A stretch of DNA of 64,000 bases from Sciurus carolinensis (GCF_902686445.1 NC_062219.1:106393160-106457159); one strand, 5' to 3'. Counted from the first letter of the stretch, positions 24,261 through 37,595 are shown. The notes: generated by a model from the letters alone, not told the origin. Translations and numbers: made by a program.

Positions 24261-24889
24261 TTACAGGGATGAGATTCTCATGCAGTGTTTTTATAGTATC
24301 CATAATTAACCCCAGGTAACTAAGCCCAGATAAATGATTATTCAGAGCAATTTTTCCAATATACTGTAAAATTAAATTTTAACAAAAGTAGATCATCAGT
24401 TCTGCTTACTTTTTCACTTTTACCTTTAAGTATTCTCCTTATAGAGGACATAATCCAACAGAATATACAAATACAAACTTCTAGTAAAACAAACATGGTC
24501 ATTACTATCTCAGGGAGATTATGCATAAGTCTACATAATTTTTTATTTAATATTGCTAATAACAGGTTAAAGTCAGTCCATTTATAGTGGAAAACTAAAA
24601 GTTTTTTTTTTTTAAGTTATTGAAGGTAGTCAGAAATTAAGTCTGGCCAGATAGGTGGTGAAATATTATGAGTTATTGATGCCTCTAAGATAAAATAGGT
24701 CATCTGAATCATTTATACCATTAAAGAAATATAATTCATAATTCTAAAGTCTTAGAATTTTTTCTAGGCTCAGATGGCTTCACAGTCTTTTTTATGATAT
24801 AAAAGTCATGATTTATTTTTAGTCTGTTCACATGCACAGATGTAAATGTTAGTTCTGATTTTATTCTCTTTTTTAATTTGTTCTAATTT
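24261..24889. other. Intergenic AT-rich stretch, nothing recognised
   Basis: No gene, RNA or repeat is recognised between the CRISP2 3' end and the next L1. Confidence 0.5.
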
Positions 24890-27790
24890 GACAAAGATCG
24901 GGAGAAAACTCAAATTACTAAAATTCGGAATGAACAAGGAAACATCACAACAGACACGAGTGAAATACAAAACATAATTAGAAGCTATTTTGAAAATCTA
25001 TACTCCAACAAAACAGAAAACCTCGAAGACATCAACAAATTTCTAGAGACATATGAACTACCTAAACTGAACGAGGAGGACATACACAACTTAAATAAAC
25101 CAATTTCAAGCAATGAAATAGAAGAGGTCATCAAAAGCCTACCAACAAAGAAAAGTCCAGGACCAGATGGGTTCTCAGCCGAGTTCTACAAAACCTTTAA
25201 AGAAGAGCTCATTCCAATACTCCTCAAACTATTCCATGAAATAGAAGAGGAGGGAACCCTACCAAACTCGTTCTATGAAGCCAATATCACCCTGATACCT
25301 AAACCAGACAGAGACACATCGAGGAAAGAAAATTTCAGACCAATATCCTTAATGAACATCGATGCAAAAATTCTCAACAAAATTTTAGCAAATCACATAC
25401 AAATATATATTAAAAAGATAGCGCACCACGATCAAGTGGGTTTTATCCCAGGGATGCAAGGTTGGTTCAACATTCGTAAATCAATAAATGTCATTCACCA
25501 TATCAACAGACTTAAAGTTAAGAATCACATGATTATTTCAATAGATGCAGAAAAAGCATTTGATAAAATACAGCATCCCTTCATGCTCAAAACACTAGAA
25601 AAAATTGGGGTAGTGGGAACATTCCTAAACATTATAAAGGCCATCTACGCTAAGCCCATGGCTAATATCATTCTAAATGGTGAAAAACTGAAAGCGTTCC
25701 CCTTAAAAACTGGAACAAGGCAGGGATGCCCTCTTTCACCGCTTCTATTCAACATCGTCCTTGAGACTCTAGCCAGAGCAATCAGACAAACCAAAGAAAT
25801 TAAAGGGATACGAATAGGAAAAGAAGAACTCAAACTATCCCTGATCGCTGATGACATGATTATATATTTAGAGGAACCTGGAAATTCCACCAGAAAACTT
25901 TTAGAACTCATAAGTGAATTCAGTAAAGTAGCAGGTTACAAGATCAATGCTCATAAATCCAATGCATTTTTATACATAAGTGATGAATCTTCAGAAAGAG
26001 AAATTAGGAAAACTACCCCATTCACAATAGCATCGAAAAAAATAAAATACTTGGGAATCAATCTCACAAAAGAGGTGAAAGACCTCTACAATGAGAACTA
26101 CAGAACACTAAAGAAAGAAATTCAAGAAAACCTTAGAAGATGGAAAGATCTCCCATGTTCCTGGATAGGCAGAATTAATATCGTCAAAATGGCTATACTA
26201 CCTAAAGTGCTATACAGATTCAATGCAATTCCAATTAAAATCCCAATGATGTACCTTGCAGAAATAGAGCAAGCAATTATGAAATTCATCTGGAAGAATA
26301 AAAAACCTAGAATAGCTAAAGCAATCCTCAGTAGCAAGAGCGAAGCAGGGGGTATTGCAATACCAGATCTTCAACTCTACTACAAAGCAATAGTAACAAA
26401 AACAGCATGGTATTGGTACCAAAATAGACAGGTAGGTCAATGGTACAGAATAGAGGACATGGACACAAACCCAAATAAATACAATTTTCTCATACTAGAC
26501 AAAGGTTCCAACAATATGCAATGGAGAAAAGATAGCCTCTTCAACAAATGGTGCTGGGAAAACTGGAAAACTATATGCAATAGAATGAAATTAAACCCCT
26601 ATCTCTCACCCTACACAAAACTCAACTCAAAATGGATCAAGGACCTCGGAATCAGACCAGAGACCCTGCATCTTATAGAAGAAAAAGTAGGTCCAAATCT
26701 TCAACTTGTTGGCTTAGGATCAGACTTCCTTAACAGGACTCCCATAGCACAAGAAATAAAAGCAAGAATCAACAACTGGGATAGATTCAAACTAAAAAGC
26801 TTTCTCTCAGCAAAGGAAACTATCAGAAATGTGAAGAGAGAGCCTACAGAGTGGGAGAATATCTTTGCCAACCATACCTCAGATAGAGCGCTAATTTCCA
26901 GAATCTATAAAGAACTCAAAAAACTCTACACGAAGAATACAAATAATCCAATCAACAAATGGGCTAAGGAAATGAACAGACACTTCACAGAAGATGTACA
27001 AGTAATCAACAGATATATGAAAAAATGTTCAACATCCCTAGTAATAAGGGAAATGCAAATCAAAACTACCCTAAGATTTCATCTCACCCCAATTAGAATG
27101 GCGATTATCAAGAATACAAGCAACAATAGGTGTTGGCGAGGATGTGGTGAAAAAGGAACACTCATACATTGCTGGTGGGGTTGCAAATTAGTGCAGCCAC
27201 TCTGGAAAGCAGTGTGGAGATTCCTCAGAAAGCTTGGAATGGAACCACCATTTGACCCAGCTATCCCACTCCTTGGCCTATACCCAAAGGACTTAAAATC
27301 AGCATACTACAGAGATACAGCCACATCAATGTTCATTGCTGCTCAATTCACCATAGCCAGATTGTGGAACCAACCTAGATGCCCTTCAGTTGATGAATGG
27401 ATAAAGAAACTGTGGCATATTTATACAATGGAATATTACTCCGCAATGAAGAATGATAAAATTATGGCATTTGTAGGCAAATGGTCGAAATTGGAGAATA
27501 TCATGCTAAGTGAGATAAGCCAATCTCAAAAAACTAAAGGACGAATGATCTCGCTGATAAGCGGATGAGGACATATAATGGGGGGTGGGACGGGCTAGCA
27601 TTAGGTTTAGGGTTAGGTTTAGAGTTAGGCTAAGGAGAGCAGTAAGAATGAAGGAAAGAAGGACTGTGTAGAGGGAAAAGAGGGGTGGGAGGGGTGGGAG
27701 GGGTGGGGGGGAGGGGAAAAATAAAATAAACATCATTACCCTATGTAAACGTAAAAAAAATTAAAAAAAAATAAATTAAAAAAAAAAACA
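24890..27790 (+). mobile_element. 5'-truncated young L1 (2.9 kb), ORF2 without endonuclease
   Basis: The element starts inside ORF2 just before the reverse transcriptase domain, continues through the C-terminal region and 3' UTR, and ends with a shortened tail. L1 sequence stops at 'CTATGTAAACGT' followed by A-rich DNA, so the usual last ~80 bp are missing. The 3' UTR variants are shared with the insertion at 41,460-41,933. No clear target-site duplication is visible. Confidence 0.95.
24899..27568 (+). pseudogene. L1 ORF2 fragment: reverse transcriptase and C-terminal domain, long open frame
   Basis: The frame is open for 889 codons from the truncation point to the normal ORF2 stop, the longest intact L1 frame in the window. 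The first in-frame ATG is at 25,352. It covers the reverse transcriptase core: [13 protein letters not shown] at about 25,156, [13 protein letters not shown] at about 25,716, and the catalytic box at 25,844-25,855. It then runs to the C-terminal C-X3-C-X7-H-X4-C motif. The catalytic box reads IADD where the full-length copy has FADD. The endonuclease and ORF1 are absent and there is no promoter, so autonomous mobility is not expected. Confidence 0.93.
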
Positions 27791-28295
27791 CTTTTTTAAA
27801 AATACCAATTTCACATGATCTGTTTCAGAAAATTGAGTGGAAGTAAATACTTCTCATTTATTCTTTGAGATTAGTGTTATCCTAATACTAAAAGAAATTT
27901 CAGGAGGAGAATAAATACAGATCAATAGCTATCATTCACATATAAGGAAAATTTCTAAATAAGCTTTAGCAAAATTAACCCAGCACCGCAGAAAAAGGAG
28001 AATACACCTTGACCAAAATTTTGAACAATTTACTAGAATAAACCACGAAAATTAAATATCTGGAAGATACGTCACCTGTCATGAAGCATGTCTGTCATAT
28101 ATTCAGTTCTCCATAAATTTCACTGGAAATTCTTCCACAAAAATAGTATTTCTCCATCCTAAGTTTAATAGCTCAATTTCTCATAAACTATGGTTTATAA
28201 TATTTAAACCTATATCAGGGAGGTAGAAGTATTTATTTTTGTAACTGCAAGAGTACAGAGATGCAGGGACAATGTGAAAAAAAGCACAGAATTTT
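27791..28295. other. Intergenic stretch, nothing recognised
   Basis: AT-rich DNA with no recognisable coding sequence. Confidence 0.45.
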
Positions 28296-28402
28296 CCATT
28301 TGAGGGTTTTTGTGGTGCTGGGGATTGAACCCAGGGCCTTGTGCTTGCGAGACAGGCACTCTACCAACTGAGCCACATCCCCATCCCCATTTGAGGGTTT
28401 TT
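28296..28402 (-). mobile_element. ID SINE, antisense, with 16-bp TSD
   Basis: The body (28,312-28,386) reads on the minus strand GGGATGTGGCTCAGTTGG, the tRNA-like A box, then the B box GGTTCAATCCCCAGCAC. CCATTTGAGGGTTTTT occurs at both ends. Confidence 0.95.
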
Positions 28403-30200
28403 TTTGTATAAACACATTTCATTTTTGATGGGTCATTTGAAAGAATTGAAATGCAGAACCGTCTTTAGGATTTTGTTGTAAGGTTAAAGTTACTTTTGGG
28501 TGGAACATCTGATCCGTGTTTTGAACATTTGGAAAACCTTTGCTATTCTAAGAGTTTTTAAAATTATATCAAATTCTAATGTTAGAAAGAAATCTAACAT
28601 ATAAAAACTGCCTTGGAATCTTTGAAATGTAATTGCTAATTAACAATCACTCAAAACATTTTTTCCCACTAAACTGAAGTTCTTTTTTTTTCAGAAATGT
28701 GCTATTGCCTTACAATTTGATTTGTATGAAAAAACTCACCTCATTCTATGATAAGTGCAGTAAGTTGTGAGATAATGTATAACAGTCCAGCTTTTTCCTA
28801 ATTTCGATGATGATGATCTTATTATATTTCTTTAATCACATAAAATTTCCAAAATTTCTAAACTGAATGTCTTCAGAAAGAGCCAGCATCAAAGTCCATA
28901 ATTGCACACAACTCCAAATATCCACAAATGCTTGATGTTACAAGCTTTGCTAAATCCCTCTTCAGAGTGAGTGTTCCCAGTGGACACTGTGGCACCACTA
29001 CTGACTGTCACGGCCCCCAAGCCGCTCCTCTATTTCATCCACACTTGACTGGTCACGTGTTTCCTTCCACATTCATGCGCTCATTAACTCATTTATTTCT
29101 GAAATTTGATGGTTCCTCAGTCACAATGTTCACCTCCACACTTCCTTGATTTTGTTTATACTGGATTTTCAAATTCAAGTTTGATCAGTATCTCTTAATC
29201 TCAGTCCAGTGTTTCATGATGTGACTCCTCTTTCTTGGATCCCAAGGGAAATATATTAGTTTTCTTCTCATGAAAGCCTATTCAATAACGGAGTTCACCC
29301 AGGCAAGAACCATGCCGGTTTAGTCCTGTGGGTTACAGGGCATGAACTATGCTGTGTGCTAGTCGGACATTATTCCACATTCACTGCAGGAATGCAGTGG
29401 TCTTGATCACCAACTCTGCTCTCGGTCAGGCATTTATTAGGTGGGAGATAACTAGGAGTATGGAATATGAAAAATAACTTCTTTGGTAGACAATATAAAT
29501 TTTAGAAGTTAAGGAAAATTCATGACTATGTCTCCAAATGCAAACTATCTTTAAGTTATTGACTGACATTTATTAATCCCAAAAAAGCAGATATAAAATT
29601 TTGAAGATGAGAAGGTTCCCTTTAAATAACTGAAAATTTTTCTTTCATAAGCTCATTTTGTCTTCTAAATTACCCTTACACTGACCACTGATTTGGCTTT
29701 CTCTCTCTGGGAGGAGAGGAAGAATGTATCACCTTTTAATTAATAAAGGAAGAATTTTAACTCATGCTATTTAAGAATATATGTCCTTCCATTTATTCAG
29801 AGTATAATTTGTTTTTAGATATTTGATAATATTTTTGTTTCTTCATACAGATTTTATTCTTTCTAAATAAAATGTATTCTTAAAATTGTAAGAATTTCAT
29901 AGTTATGAGGTACATCCTAATGACTAAAAGATCATTTCTATTATTTTAAAAAACATTTTTATGCCTATCTTGTATTCAGTCATCACATTAAACTCTACAG
30001 TTTTGGTAATGTTTTGAATTTTTTAGATAGTTAATATTGCTTGACACATACCAAGTGATTAATAAGCAATGTTATTATCTATTGCATAGCTATAATTTTT
30101 TCTATCTAGGACTGTAATATATACTAATAAAATAGATGAGTTCACACTCTTGGGTTTATTTCCAAAGCTAAGTTGTCTCTGTGTTTATAGTTGGAGAGAA
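28403..30200. other. Intergenic stretch without a recognised gene
   Basis: Mostly AT-rich single-copy-looking DNA. The open frames present are below 75 codons. Confidence 0.5.
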
Positions 30201-30689
30201 AGGGTTAGTGGAGTGATTCATATAAATAATTAATTTTTATAACCATAGTTGACATCTCCAGGTAGGAGGCTTTACAATGAAGTCAGTGCTACGCTGCCTC
30301 CTTTCTCCTTCCAGCACCTGACCAGCATCCTCTTCTTGATGCTTTCTACAAATATAAAAATCTTTGCAACTGTTTAGATAAAACTGGGAGGAGGAAAAAA
30401 TAACAATAGGAGTTGGAGTAGGAAAGCAAAAAAGACAAGTATAGATTATATAGTTTGGGCAAGTTCAGGATTATTGCAGAAATTAAAATGACTGAGGGAA
30501 GGGGCAGGCACCAAGAACAGCACCTAAAGCTAAAAATGCCTAAATTGGTTTATTATGTTCCCTCCCCACAATGTTCATACAGGAGGAAAAAAGTGTAATT
30601 TTATAAGCATCAAAACTAAAACAAATGCACACTGACCTTATAAAATAAGATTCTCAATTTCATCATGATAACCTTTTTTCCTATAAAAT
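30201..30689 (-). other. HP1BP3: Probable 3'-UTR-derived part of the HP1BP3 retrocopy
   Basis: Sequence directly beyond the retrocopy stop codon is expected to derive from the parent 3' UTR. Where the copied mRNA ends and the host DNA begins cannot be seen, because there is no clear poly(T) boundary here. The range is approximate. Confidence 0.35.
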
Positions 30690-31997
30690 TTACTTTTTTG
30701 CTTTGAAAGACTTCTTCATGGTGGATTTACCCTTGCCAGGCGATTTCACTTCCTTTCTTGAATTGGCTTCAGGCTTCTTCGAGGGGGTACCACTAGGTTT
30801 CTTGATGACCGAGGGTGAGGGTCTGGCTTTCTTGGCAGGAGTTTTGGCTTTAGGAGGGACTTTCTTGGGCAGGGGCCTAGCTTTTCCCCTCTGGGCAGGT
30901 GTAGGCTTGGACTCTCTCTGCTTCATGGATGCAGCCTTCCCTGGGGACTTGGCTGGGGTTTCCTTCTGCAAACTTCTCTTAGGAGGTGGCTCTTCATCCT
31001 CAGAGTCGTCTTCTGATGATTCATCTTCATCTTCATCCTCGTCTTTAGAATCATCTGGCTCTTTCTTTGGAAACAGAACTCCTGGGCTGAGGTAATATGG
31101 AAAACAGAGTTAGAATGTGTCACTGAATCCTTTACCAGAGATCTGCTCCATCCACCCATTCTTTTCACGTTTCTGTACAGTTTTCTTCAGTAAATGCATC
31201 TGATAGTTAGAATTGGTCCCTGGGTCGTTCTCCAGGACATACTTCTTCAGAGCAGTATTGGAGCAGGTCTTCGGCTCATTCATGGCAGCGATGGCAGACA
31301 AGATTGCATATTCCATCAGGCTTCCACCAAGCAGGGGTTTCTCCCCTGATTTCTTCAGCTGGAATGTCCCCGAAGCACCTTTGCCAGTTATTTGTTCTAA
31401 CTGTCCTCTCACTACTGCTCTCTGCAGAGCATTCTTCAACAACTGAGGCCTGATGTCCACTCTTAACTTAGGATAATACTGAGAAACATATTTCCTGATG
31501 AGACTGTAGGAAGCTTCTTTAGGTTCATGGAGGCGAGTAAAGGCCAGGGGGAGGACATCCTCCAATTTTACTTGTGGTTCTGGATCTACTGCAGAGTTCC
31601 TCTTTGTGTTTCTGGATTTCTGAGGTGTTTTTCTTGATTTCTGGACCACAACAAAACTTCCAGATGCACCTTTTCCTTTTACCTGTTTGATGACTCCTCT
31701 ATTCAATTCTCTTTTCAGGACTTGTTTAAGGAGGTATCCCCTTCTCTCCAGCTCCAGAGAAGGATACTTATGGATGATATATTTTCGAATAGCAATCACT
31801 GATGCACCACTCTTCTGGAAGCATGCCTTAATGGCTTCAGTTAGGATTGCATCCATCTTGGGACGTGGGGAGGAAGTCATCGGTGTTTGCTTCTGGGCCC
31901 TGGCTAGCTGGCTGGCAGAAAGGGTAGCCCAGGAAGGTATCATTTTTTTCACTTTCTTCTCCTTTTCTTTAGACTGGTCTTTCTCATCCTCATACAA
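30690..31997 (-). pseudogene. HP1BP3: HP1BP3 processed pseudogene (retrocopy), 5'-truncated, one premature stop
   Basis: Intronless sequence matching the C-terminal three quarters of heterochromatin protein 1-binding protein 3, from 'DEKDQSKEKEKKVKK' to the normal stop (30,690-30,692). Three linker-histone-like H15 domains follow in order: about 31,850-31,640, 31,560-31,360 and 31,320-31,115. Next come the acidic stretch (31,060-30,990) and the lysine-rich tail ending STMKKSFKAKK. A glutamine codon has become TAA at 31,110-31,112. The frame otherwise stays open on both sides, with a small in-frame deletion in the tail (SKPTPAQRGK). Lack of introns and 5' truncation indicate an L1-made retrocopy. 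No promoter is seen. The parent protein binds nucleosomes and HP1; this copy is very unlikely to be functional. Confidence 0.92.
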
Positions 31998-33914
31998 TTT
32001 ACTCAGATAAACTAGGTTCCAGATTCATCTGTGGGTATTTTCCCTCTCCTTTCTTTCCATAGCACTTTTGATATCAAGCAAGTGGCTTCCTTTTTGAGAT
32101 ATTAAAAAAAGAAAAAGAAAAAAGAAAAAAAAAAGCAAATGAAGCCCTATTACCTAACCCTTTTTTATTTGTATTTGTTTTAGTGTTGTGAAGTTGTGTT
32201 AAATTGCACTAGCTTTCTACTTTCTGGTTATCATTTATCTTGCCTAAGGCACTTGACATTTTAATTGTCTTAAACTTTTTGGCGTATATCTTCTGGTCCC
32301 TTGAGCACTGACCAGAAGCAAAAGGTGTTTGTTTTATATTCATTCCACTTGCATTGTCTCCTGGGATCCCTTCTGCAGCTTTAGTATGGCTGGGAAATGG
32401 ACTTGAGAAGATTGGCTTGAAACAGATCAGAATCATGTGTGATCCCATCATACGTTCATTGGAATTTGTGTTGCATGTAAGGCAATCTTTCCTGTTGTAA
32501 ATCTTCCTTTTTTATGTACATATATTTTGAAAAATATGAATAAACATGAAATTTTAAAAGCTGCAAAGAAATAGATGAAATATTAAGACTTTGCCCATAG
32601 CATTAAAATTTATAAGAAAAATACTAAACATATAAGTAATTGTGATCCAATATAATAAATACTGTACTAGAAGTGCACTGTAATTATAGTGGTGATCCAA
32701 GAACTGGGGTGTTTTGATATCTGTAATATAATTTAAAATGCAAAAATATGGTTTTAAAACCATACTTTAGGGACAGTCACTTTAGTTAATCAGAAATTCA
32801 CAATTCAGGGTATATAGCCAGTGTTTACTGAAAGCAAACTACAAAGGAAACTACTATCAATAGTTCAATTACCAATGCCAAGAGATATTGTTAATAAAAA
32901 TAGTGAAATTCAAAGATAGATTTTTTTTCAGCAAATTAAAGGCAGGTTAATCATTCCAAAAATGGAATCTTAATGTTGAAATTAATGGCATTAAAGATAT
33001 TCTGAAAATTATAAAGACAATTCTCACCTGAGAGTTAAACAGGAGAAGGTGTGTTTTCAGAACACATTCTCATCAAAATGTAGCAGGGTTTTTTTTTTCT
33101 AAATGTAGCAATTTTATGTCTTATTTCTTCAAGACCCAACCAGTTAATAGCTAAGTTCCTACTAAATTGTCAGGACATCACTTATGGTACATAATGGCTT
33201 AATGCATTTTCCTAAGAGAAAAAAATAATTTAACAAGAATCTCCTGTGTATTCCTTTTCATTTTAATGAAATCACTAATTTCCATGGTAGAATTTCCTAA
33301 GCTAGTAGTGGTAATAACCTGGGGTATGGTGATATCAGATCACAGCATCCACTGAAAATGCCCAAGCAATTAACAACATCTCTTCTCAATGTCCTTATGT
33401 TGAAGCCTTCAGTATTAAAAGGAGTATTGTATAATATAAAACAAATTCATTTTTCTAAATACTAGGAAAATAGAATTCTGTTCAAGTTTTTCTCCAGTTA
33501 ATATGTTAGTCACTTAATTTTTCGGCACTATAGTTACATTATTTATTTTATTCATTTTGCTTTCAGTGCTTATTTTATTTTGCATAGATGGTAATGTCAA
33601 CAACTGAATCTTAAGAAATGCATTATTTTCTTTTTTGTTTGTTTGTTTAAGGAAAATATTGAAAAGACAAGAAGTTAAAAATGTTACTAAACACTTTTGT
33701 TACATGTCAAGTCCTCAGTTAGTCTTCACACACATTAATTACTTTTTGTTTTCATATTGTATATTTAAAATTTTTAGGAAGTTTGGAACCACATCTAAAT
33801 AAATATTACAAAGATAAAAAAATTAAATGTAGGGATCAGATCATTTATAATCTTCTTAGAAAGATACTAAATTAATGCTACTTCCTTCACATATGCTTCT
33901 TTTCCCCCAATTAG
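31998..33914. other. Intergenic stretch; contains an A-rich run and a 3'-UTR-like segment
   Basis: An A-rich run (32,102-32,134) lies 100 bp beyond the 5' edge of the retrocopy. A plus-strand segment (32,160-32,560) looks like mRNA 3' UTR and has AATAAA at 32,539-32,544. No protein-coding gene is recognised. Confidence 0.4.
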
Positions 33915-34535
33915 AGCCTTATAGTTATATATAGTAATTAGGTTCATCCTGACAAAATCATACATGCATGGAATTCAATTTCAGTAAAGACTCCCCTTTA
34001 CCTCCCCATTTTCCCTCCTGTTCTCCCTCTCCTCCCCAGGTCTCCTTCCTTTACTCTGCTAAACTTCCTTTTGCTCATCTGTTTATATTTGGTTGGTTAT
34101 TTTTACTCATATATAAAGGTGAAATTCTCTGTAGTATATTTATATATGCATATAACATGATGTTCTAAGAATTCATTCCTCATTGCCTCCCCTTTCTCAT
34201 CCCTTCACTCTGCCTCTTGATCCCCTTCTACATTGCTGATCTTTTCTATATCTTCATGATGTCCATGAAGGCCTGCTCCTCCCTTTTATGTTACTCTAGA
34301 ATCTGCATATGAGAGAAAACATTCCACCTTTGAGTTTCTGCATCTGGTTTATTTCACTTAGCATGATGTTCTCCATTTCCATCCATTTACCAGGAAATGT
34401 GATAATTTCATTATTCTTTTTGGCTAAGTAGAACTCCCTTGTGTATGTATACCATAATTTCTTAGTCCATTCATCTATTAACAGGCATCTGGATTGATTC
34501 CATAATTTAGTCATTTTGAATTGTGCTCACTACTT
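33915..34535 (-). mobile_element. Old L1 3' end, antisense
   Basis: On the minus strand this is the end of L1 ORF2 ('TKLWNQSRCLLIDEWTKKLWYTY' region, 34,430-34,510) followed by a diverged 3' UTR of an older subfamily. A short SINE-like tail lies just beyond, near 34,560-34,610. Confidence 0.88.
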
Positions 34536-35850
34536 GTTTTAAAGACGTGAAATTAAAAGTGAATGGTAAAGGTTCAATTCCCCAGTACCCCACCCCCAAT
34601 AAAAGGGGAACCAAAAGTGTTTGCTTGTCCAAGATTGATCCCTTATAGATTGACCTCCCAGAAATGGGACTGACCTTCTTAAAATCTCCAGTCTACTACT
34701 GGTCCAGGGATTAGGTCAATGGATTATGTTCTCCAAACTTGGAAAACAGCCCATTCATTTATCAAAGGAAGAGCTAATATTTACCCACACTGGGGTACCT
34801 GATACTAATCTTTATTTGCAATGTCATATGATTCTAACCCTAAGACTTGGATCTCAGGACTCTGCTCATCAGTGGAGGAGTCATTGGTCCCCAAGCCCAA
34901 CCACTCCTGAAACAGAAATAGCAAGATGGAACTGGAGACAGATTCCTTTCACTCCTGGGTCCTAGCCCCTAAGTACATAAGAGGAGAAACTTAATAGCTC
35001 CAAGACCTGAAGAGCATCTAAGGAGTCTGATGTCTGAACCTACTGTATCTCTTTGCACTGAGCCAGTAAATAAGATTTTGTTTGTTGTTAACATAGACAC
35101 AGGAATCACACTCAATCCTATGACTGAACAAACAAAACCATTATAAATAATGCAAGCCAGTCTTCTCCCTGTGATAGAAAGGGGGAATGCAGGATTAAAT
35201 CTCATAGTGGTGTTTTGGAATTGGAGATATTAGTTTGTAATATGTAGAGGTAGATATAACTGGTAAGGAAAAAGTAGTGAACAAAGCAGAAGTACTCCCT
35301 GTGTCTATATGTTAAACTAGAAGACAGGAACACAGAGAGTGCTAGTCACTAGGAACACAAATAATCTCTTGGAATGCTAAAAAATATTCAAAAAATAACA
35401 TAAAATGTTCTCTGCAAAGGGAGAAATGCAAATTTACCTCTTTATCTTTTGAGAAATTAAGTTTTATTTGTACTGTTTTCCCAAAACTATATAAAGAAGT
35501 AGTAGTGCTGTCCAAAATCCTTCATTTGGAATGTTTCTGTAATTAATAATTATTTTATTTCAACTACATATGTTCTTTTTGAAGACAAAATGAACTTCTT
35601 TGAACAAAGATGAATTATTTAGAGATAAAATTACTTAAATTTCCTTTAAAAACAAAACTACATTTCCCATAATTGGATTGTTTTTATAGAAACCCCATTT
35701 TCCATAGATTTACATTAAAAGATTAACAACTCCCTTCTCATCATGCATAACCAACAGCAGAGAAAGGCTCTTCAGGGGAGGCTGGAAGAGGTCTCAAACT
35801 CTTTCACACAGTACATATGATGATTTAAATCCAAGATACGGCATAATATT
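34536..35850. other. Intergenic stretch without a recognised gene
   Basis: Open frames up to 79 codons (34,726-34,965 plus and 34,969-35,205 minus) show no recognisable similarity. It could contain decayed LTR sequence, but no termini are identified. Confidence 0.4.
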
Positions 35851-35851
35851 T

Positions 35852-37595
35852 CTTTTTTATTGGTTCTTTTTAGTTATACATGACAGTAGAATCCATTTTG
35901 ATATAATTATACAGGCATGGAATATCTCTTATTCTAGTTAGGACCCCATTTGTATAGATGTACATGATGGTGGAATTCACTCTAATTTTTTTATAACTGT
36001 ACATAGGAAAATTGTGTCAGTTTCATTCCACTGTTTTCTTTTTCCTCTCTACTTTCCCTTCTCTTCATTCCCCATTGTCTAACGTACTGAACTTCTATTC
36101 TTCTCTTCCACCCCTGCTTATTGTGGGTTAACTTCCACATGTAAAGGAAAACATTCGACCTTTGGTTTTTTGGAATGGGCGTATTTCACTTAGCAAATGA
36201 GTATCCAGATTCTTCCATTTACCAGCAAAAGTCATATAGTCATTTTTATGGGTAAGTAATAATTCACTTTCATGTATATATACTACATTTTCTTTATGGA
36301 TTCATCTATTGAAGGGCACCTAGGTTGTTCTCAGAGTTTGGCTATTGTGATTTGTGCTGCTATAAACATTGGTAGGACTGCTGTCACTGTAGTATGCTGA
36401 TTTTAAATCCTTTGCATATATACTAAGGAGTGGCATAACTGGGTCAAATGGTGGTTCCATTCCTAGTGTTTTGAGGAATTTCCACATTTCTTTTTTTTAT
36501 TTTTTTATTTTTACAGAGTGGTTGCACTAATTTGTAGTCCATCCGTGATGTATGAGTGTACCTTTTCCCCACATCCTCACCAACATTTATCATTATTTGT
36601 CTTCTTGATAATTGCCATTCTGACTGGAATGAAATGAAATCTCAGTGTAGTTTGAATTTGCATTTCTCGAATTGCTAGAGATGTTGACCATTTTTCCATA
36701 TATTTGTTGACCATTTTTATTTCTTCTTCTGTGAAGTACCTGTTCAGTTACTTTGCCCATTTATTGATTGAGTTATTTGTTTTTTTGGTGTTAAGTTCTT
36801 TTGGTTCTTTATATATCCTGGAAATTATTGCTCTATCTGAGATGAAGGGGGCAAAGATTTTCTCCCATTCTATAGGCTCTCTCTTCATGCTCTTGATTGT
36901 TTCCTTTGCTCTGAAGAAGGTTTTTAGTTTGATGCCATCCCATTTATTGATTCTTGATTCTATTTCTTGCATTTAGGAGTTTTGTTGAGGAATTTGTCCC
37001 TAAGCTGATATGTTGTAATGTTGGGCCTTATTTTTCTTTTTGTATGTGCAGTGTTTCTGTTCTAATACCTAGATCTTTGATTCATTTTGAGCTGAGTTTT
37101 TTGCAGGGTGAGAGATATTCAATTTCATTCTACTACATATTGATTTCCAGTTTTTCCAGCACCATTTGTTGAAGAGGTTATCTTTCCTCCAATGCATGTT
37201 TTTGGTGCCTTTGTCTAGTATGAGGTAACTGTATTTGTGTGGGTTTGTCTCTGTGTCTTCTATTCTGCTCCTTTGATCTTCTTGCCTGTTTTGGTGTCAA
37301 TGCCATGCTGATTTTGTTACCATAGCTCTATAGTTTAAGGTCTGGTATTGTAATGCCTCCTGCTTCGCTTTTCTAAGGATTGTTTTGGTTATTCTGGGTT
37401 TCTTATTTTTTCCAAATGAATTTCATGACTGCTTTTACTACTTCCATAAAGGTCACTGGAATTTTGATGAAATTTGCATTGAATCTGTATAGCACTTTTG
37501 GTAATATGACCATTTTGGCAATATAAATTCTGCCTATCAAAGAACATGGGAGGTCTTTCCATTTTCTTAGGTCTTCCTCAATTTCTAAATGGAAC
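35852..37595 (-). mobile_element. Old L1, 1.7-kb 3' portion, antisense
   Basis: The minus strand reads from ORF2 'EEDLRKWKDLPCSLIGRIYI' (37,590 downwards), through 'MQEIESRINKWDGIKLKTFF' (36,970) and 'KREPIEWEKIF', to a 3' UTR ending near 35,852. Several small indels and a T-rich insertion (36,490-36,515) break the frame. It is clearly more diverged than the plus-strand young copies. Confidence 0.93.

Noticed and set aside
30703..31095. Plus-strand 130-codon serine-rich open frame
   Set aside because: It is the complement of the HP1BP3 acidic and lysine-rich tail on the minus strand.
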